DNA from: Alphaproteobacteria bacterium
Lineage (GTDB): Bacteria > Pseudomonadota > Alphaproteobacteria > Micropepsales > Micropepsaceae
NCBI GenBank assembly: GCA_017307315.1
Contig: JAFKFF010000337.1
Span: 12,090 to 17,659, forward strand
Direction of reading: 5' to 3'
DNA length: 5,570 bases
In this document: positions 4,816 through 5,570 of the stretch, piece after piece
How the letters are laid out: every line of letters begins with the position of its first letter
Numbering within the stretch: position 1 is the first letter of the stretch
Notes under the pieces: generated by a model
What the model was told of the DNA's origin: nothing
The model's input: only the letters and a program-made list of their open reading frames with translations
Database searches by the model: none
Made by a program: the position numbers and the translations under genes

Positions 4816-4827
4816 TTCTTAAAATTC

Positions 4828-5570
4828 CTAATCCGCTTTCACCGGCTTCGCGGCGGCGGCGACCGTCATTTTCCCGCGCAACAGGTCGAGGGCATAGGAG
4901 AGCTGGAAGTCGTCATACTTCTTGCCGGGCGCGGGCTTGATCACCGGCGCTGTGACTTTCTTGCCGGCAGGCTCGCCCACCAGATGGCCCGGCAGGTCGG
5001 CTTCCGACGGACGCGCGATCTTGGGCACATTGGCTTCGTCGCCTTGCGCCACCGCGATGTCGGGGATGATGCCTTGCGCCTGGATCGAATGGCCGGACGG
5101 CGTGTAATAGCGCGCCGTGGTCAGGCGCAGCGCGCCGCCGCCATCGCCGAGCGGAATGATGGTCTGCACCGAGCCCTTACCGAAGCTGGTCATGCCCACG
5201 ATGGTGGCGCGCTTGTGATCCTGCAGCGCGCCCGACACGATTTCCGACGCCGAGGCGGTGCCGGAATTGATCAGAATCACGATGGGCTTTCCGCCCGTAA
5301 TGTCGCCGCTCTTGGCATCGTAGCGCTGGGTATCTTCGGGATGGCGGCCGCGGGTGGAAACGATTTCCCCGCCGGTGAGCAGGTCGTCCGACACCCGGAT
5401 CGCCTGGTCGAGCAGGCCGCCGGGATTGTTGCGCAGGTCGATGACATAGCCCTTGATGCCGGGGCCGATCTGCTTCTTCAGGTCGCGCACCGCTTTCTCG
5501 AGACCGGAAGCGGTCTGCTCGTTGAAGCCGGGCAGGCGGATGTATCCAACATCGCCTTCCTTGCGCCAGG
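4828..5570 (-). CDS. ctpA: C-terminal processing peptidase, S41 family (partial, N-terminus outside window)
   Basis: The C-terminal 246 residues of a periplasmic carboxyl-terminal processing protease; the export signal and PDZ domain lie beyond the window edge. The visible part begins WRKEGDVGYIRLPGF and continues with KGYVIDLRNNPGGLLDQA, both hallmarks of the S41 core. The catalytic Ser is in GTASASEIV (codon 5253-5251) and the catalytic Lys in TSFGKGSVQ (codon 5178-5176), 25 residues apart as in E. coli Prc. The TARYYTPSGHSIQAQGI block and IIPDIAV follow, then a Lys/Pro-rich tail with a helical YDDFQLSYALDLLRG segment. The protein should degrade or trim envelope proteins, probably peptidoglycan-related ones. 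It is the most upstream gene of the minus-strand group seen here, and envC may precede it. It ends at TAG 4828, 12 bases from element C. Confidence 0.93.
   Translation of the reverse strand, partial: WRKEGDVGYIRLPGFNEQTASGLEKAVRDLKKQIGPGIKGYVIDLRNNPGGLLDQAIRVSDDLLTGGEIVSTRGRHPEDTQRYDAKSGDITGGKPIVILINSGTASASEIVSGALQDHKRATIVGMTSFGKGSVQTIIPLGDGGGALRLTTARYYTPSGHSIQAQGIIPDIAVAQGDEANVPKIARPSEADLPGHLVGEPAGKKVTAPVIKPAPGKKYDDFQLSYALDLLRGKMTVAAAAKPVKAD

Noticed and set aside
1..5570. CRISPR array, insertion sequence or prophage
   Set aside because: No regularly spaced direct repeats, transposase, integrase or phage gene is visible; the repeats found are three inverted-repeat elements and one palindrome.

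Overview
The window looks like chromosomal DNA of a GC-rich alphaproteobacterium. The main evidence is gene order on the minus strand: a C-terminal processing protease (S41, ctpA), a divergent polysaccharide deacetylase of the DUF610/YibQ family, and the RNA pyrophosphohydrolase rppH. This neighbourhood is common in Alphaproteobacteria, usually with envC upstream of ctpA. The genus cannot be fixed from this sequence.

Layout from left to right: 1-138 is the 3' end of an unidentified plus-strand gene. 139-436 is non-coding between convergent genes and starts with palindromic element A. 437-1423 (minus) is an exported alpha/beta-hydrolase esterase. 1453-1538 (minus) is a frameshifted signal-peptide remnant. 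1542-1964 (minus) is a small membrane-anchored protein with a TTG start. 1965-2212 is its leader, with a candidate promoter, two palindromes and part of element B. 2213-3004 (minus) is a second alpha/beta hydrolase, fused to rppH (3004-3480) by a TGATG stop/start overlap. 3481-3598 holds a large near-perfect palindrome. 3599-4639 (minus) is the divergent polysaccharide deacetylase. 4640-4827 is a regulatory-looking spacer with a 19-bp palindrome and element C. 4828-5570 (minus) is the C-terminal part of ctpA.

The enzyme content is mostly ordinary: cell-envelope proteolysis and peptidoglycan-associated functions (ctpA, deacetylase-like protein), mRNA 5'-end processing (rppH) and two hydrolases. 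The less ordinary part is the spacer DNA. Three composite repeats (A, B, C) share one secondary-structure plan: a C-rich/G-rich hairpin with a GNA triloop and a TG bulge, a second hairpin, and a third G-run that can compete for the same C-run. All three lie at the 3' end of a gene in the same orientation relative to that gene. A fourth, unrelated 98-nt palindrome abuts the deacetylase stop codon. Element B supplies the last 12 codons and the stop of the hydrolase next to rppH. A and B differ by a compensatory base-pair change, which supports selection on structure. They resemble REP-type elements moved by Y1 (RAYT) transposases, but no such transposase is in this window.
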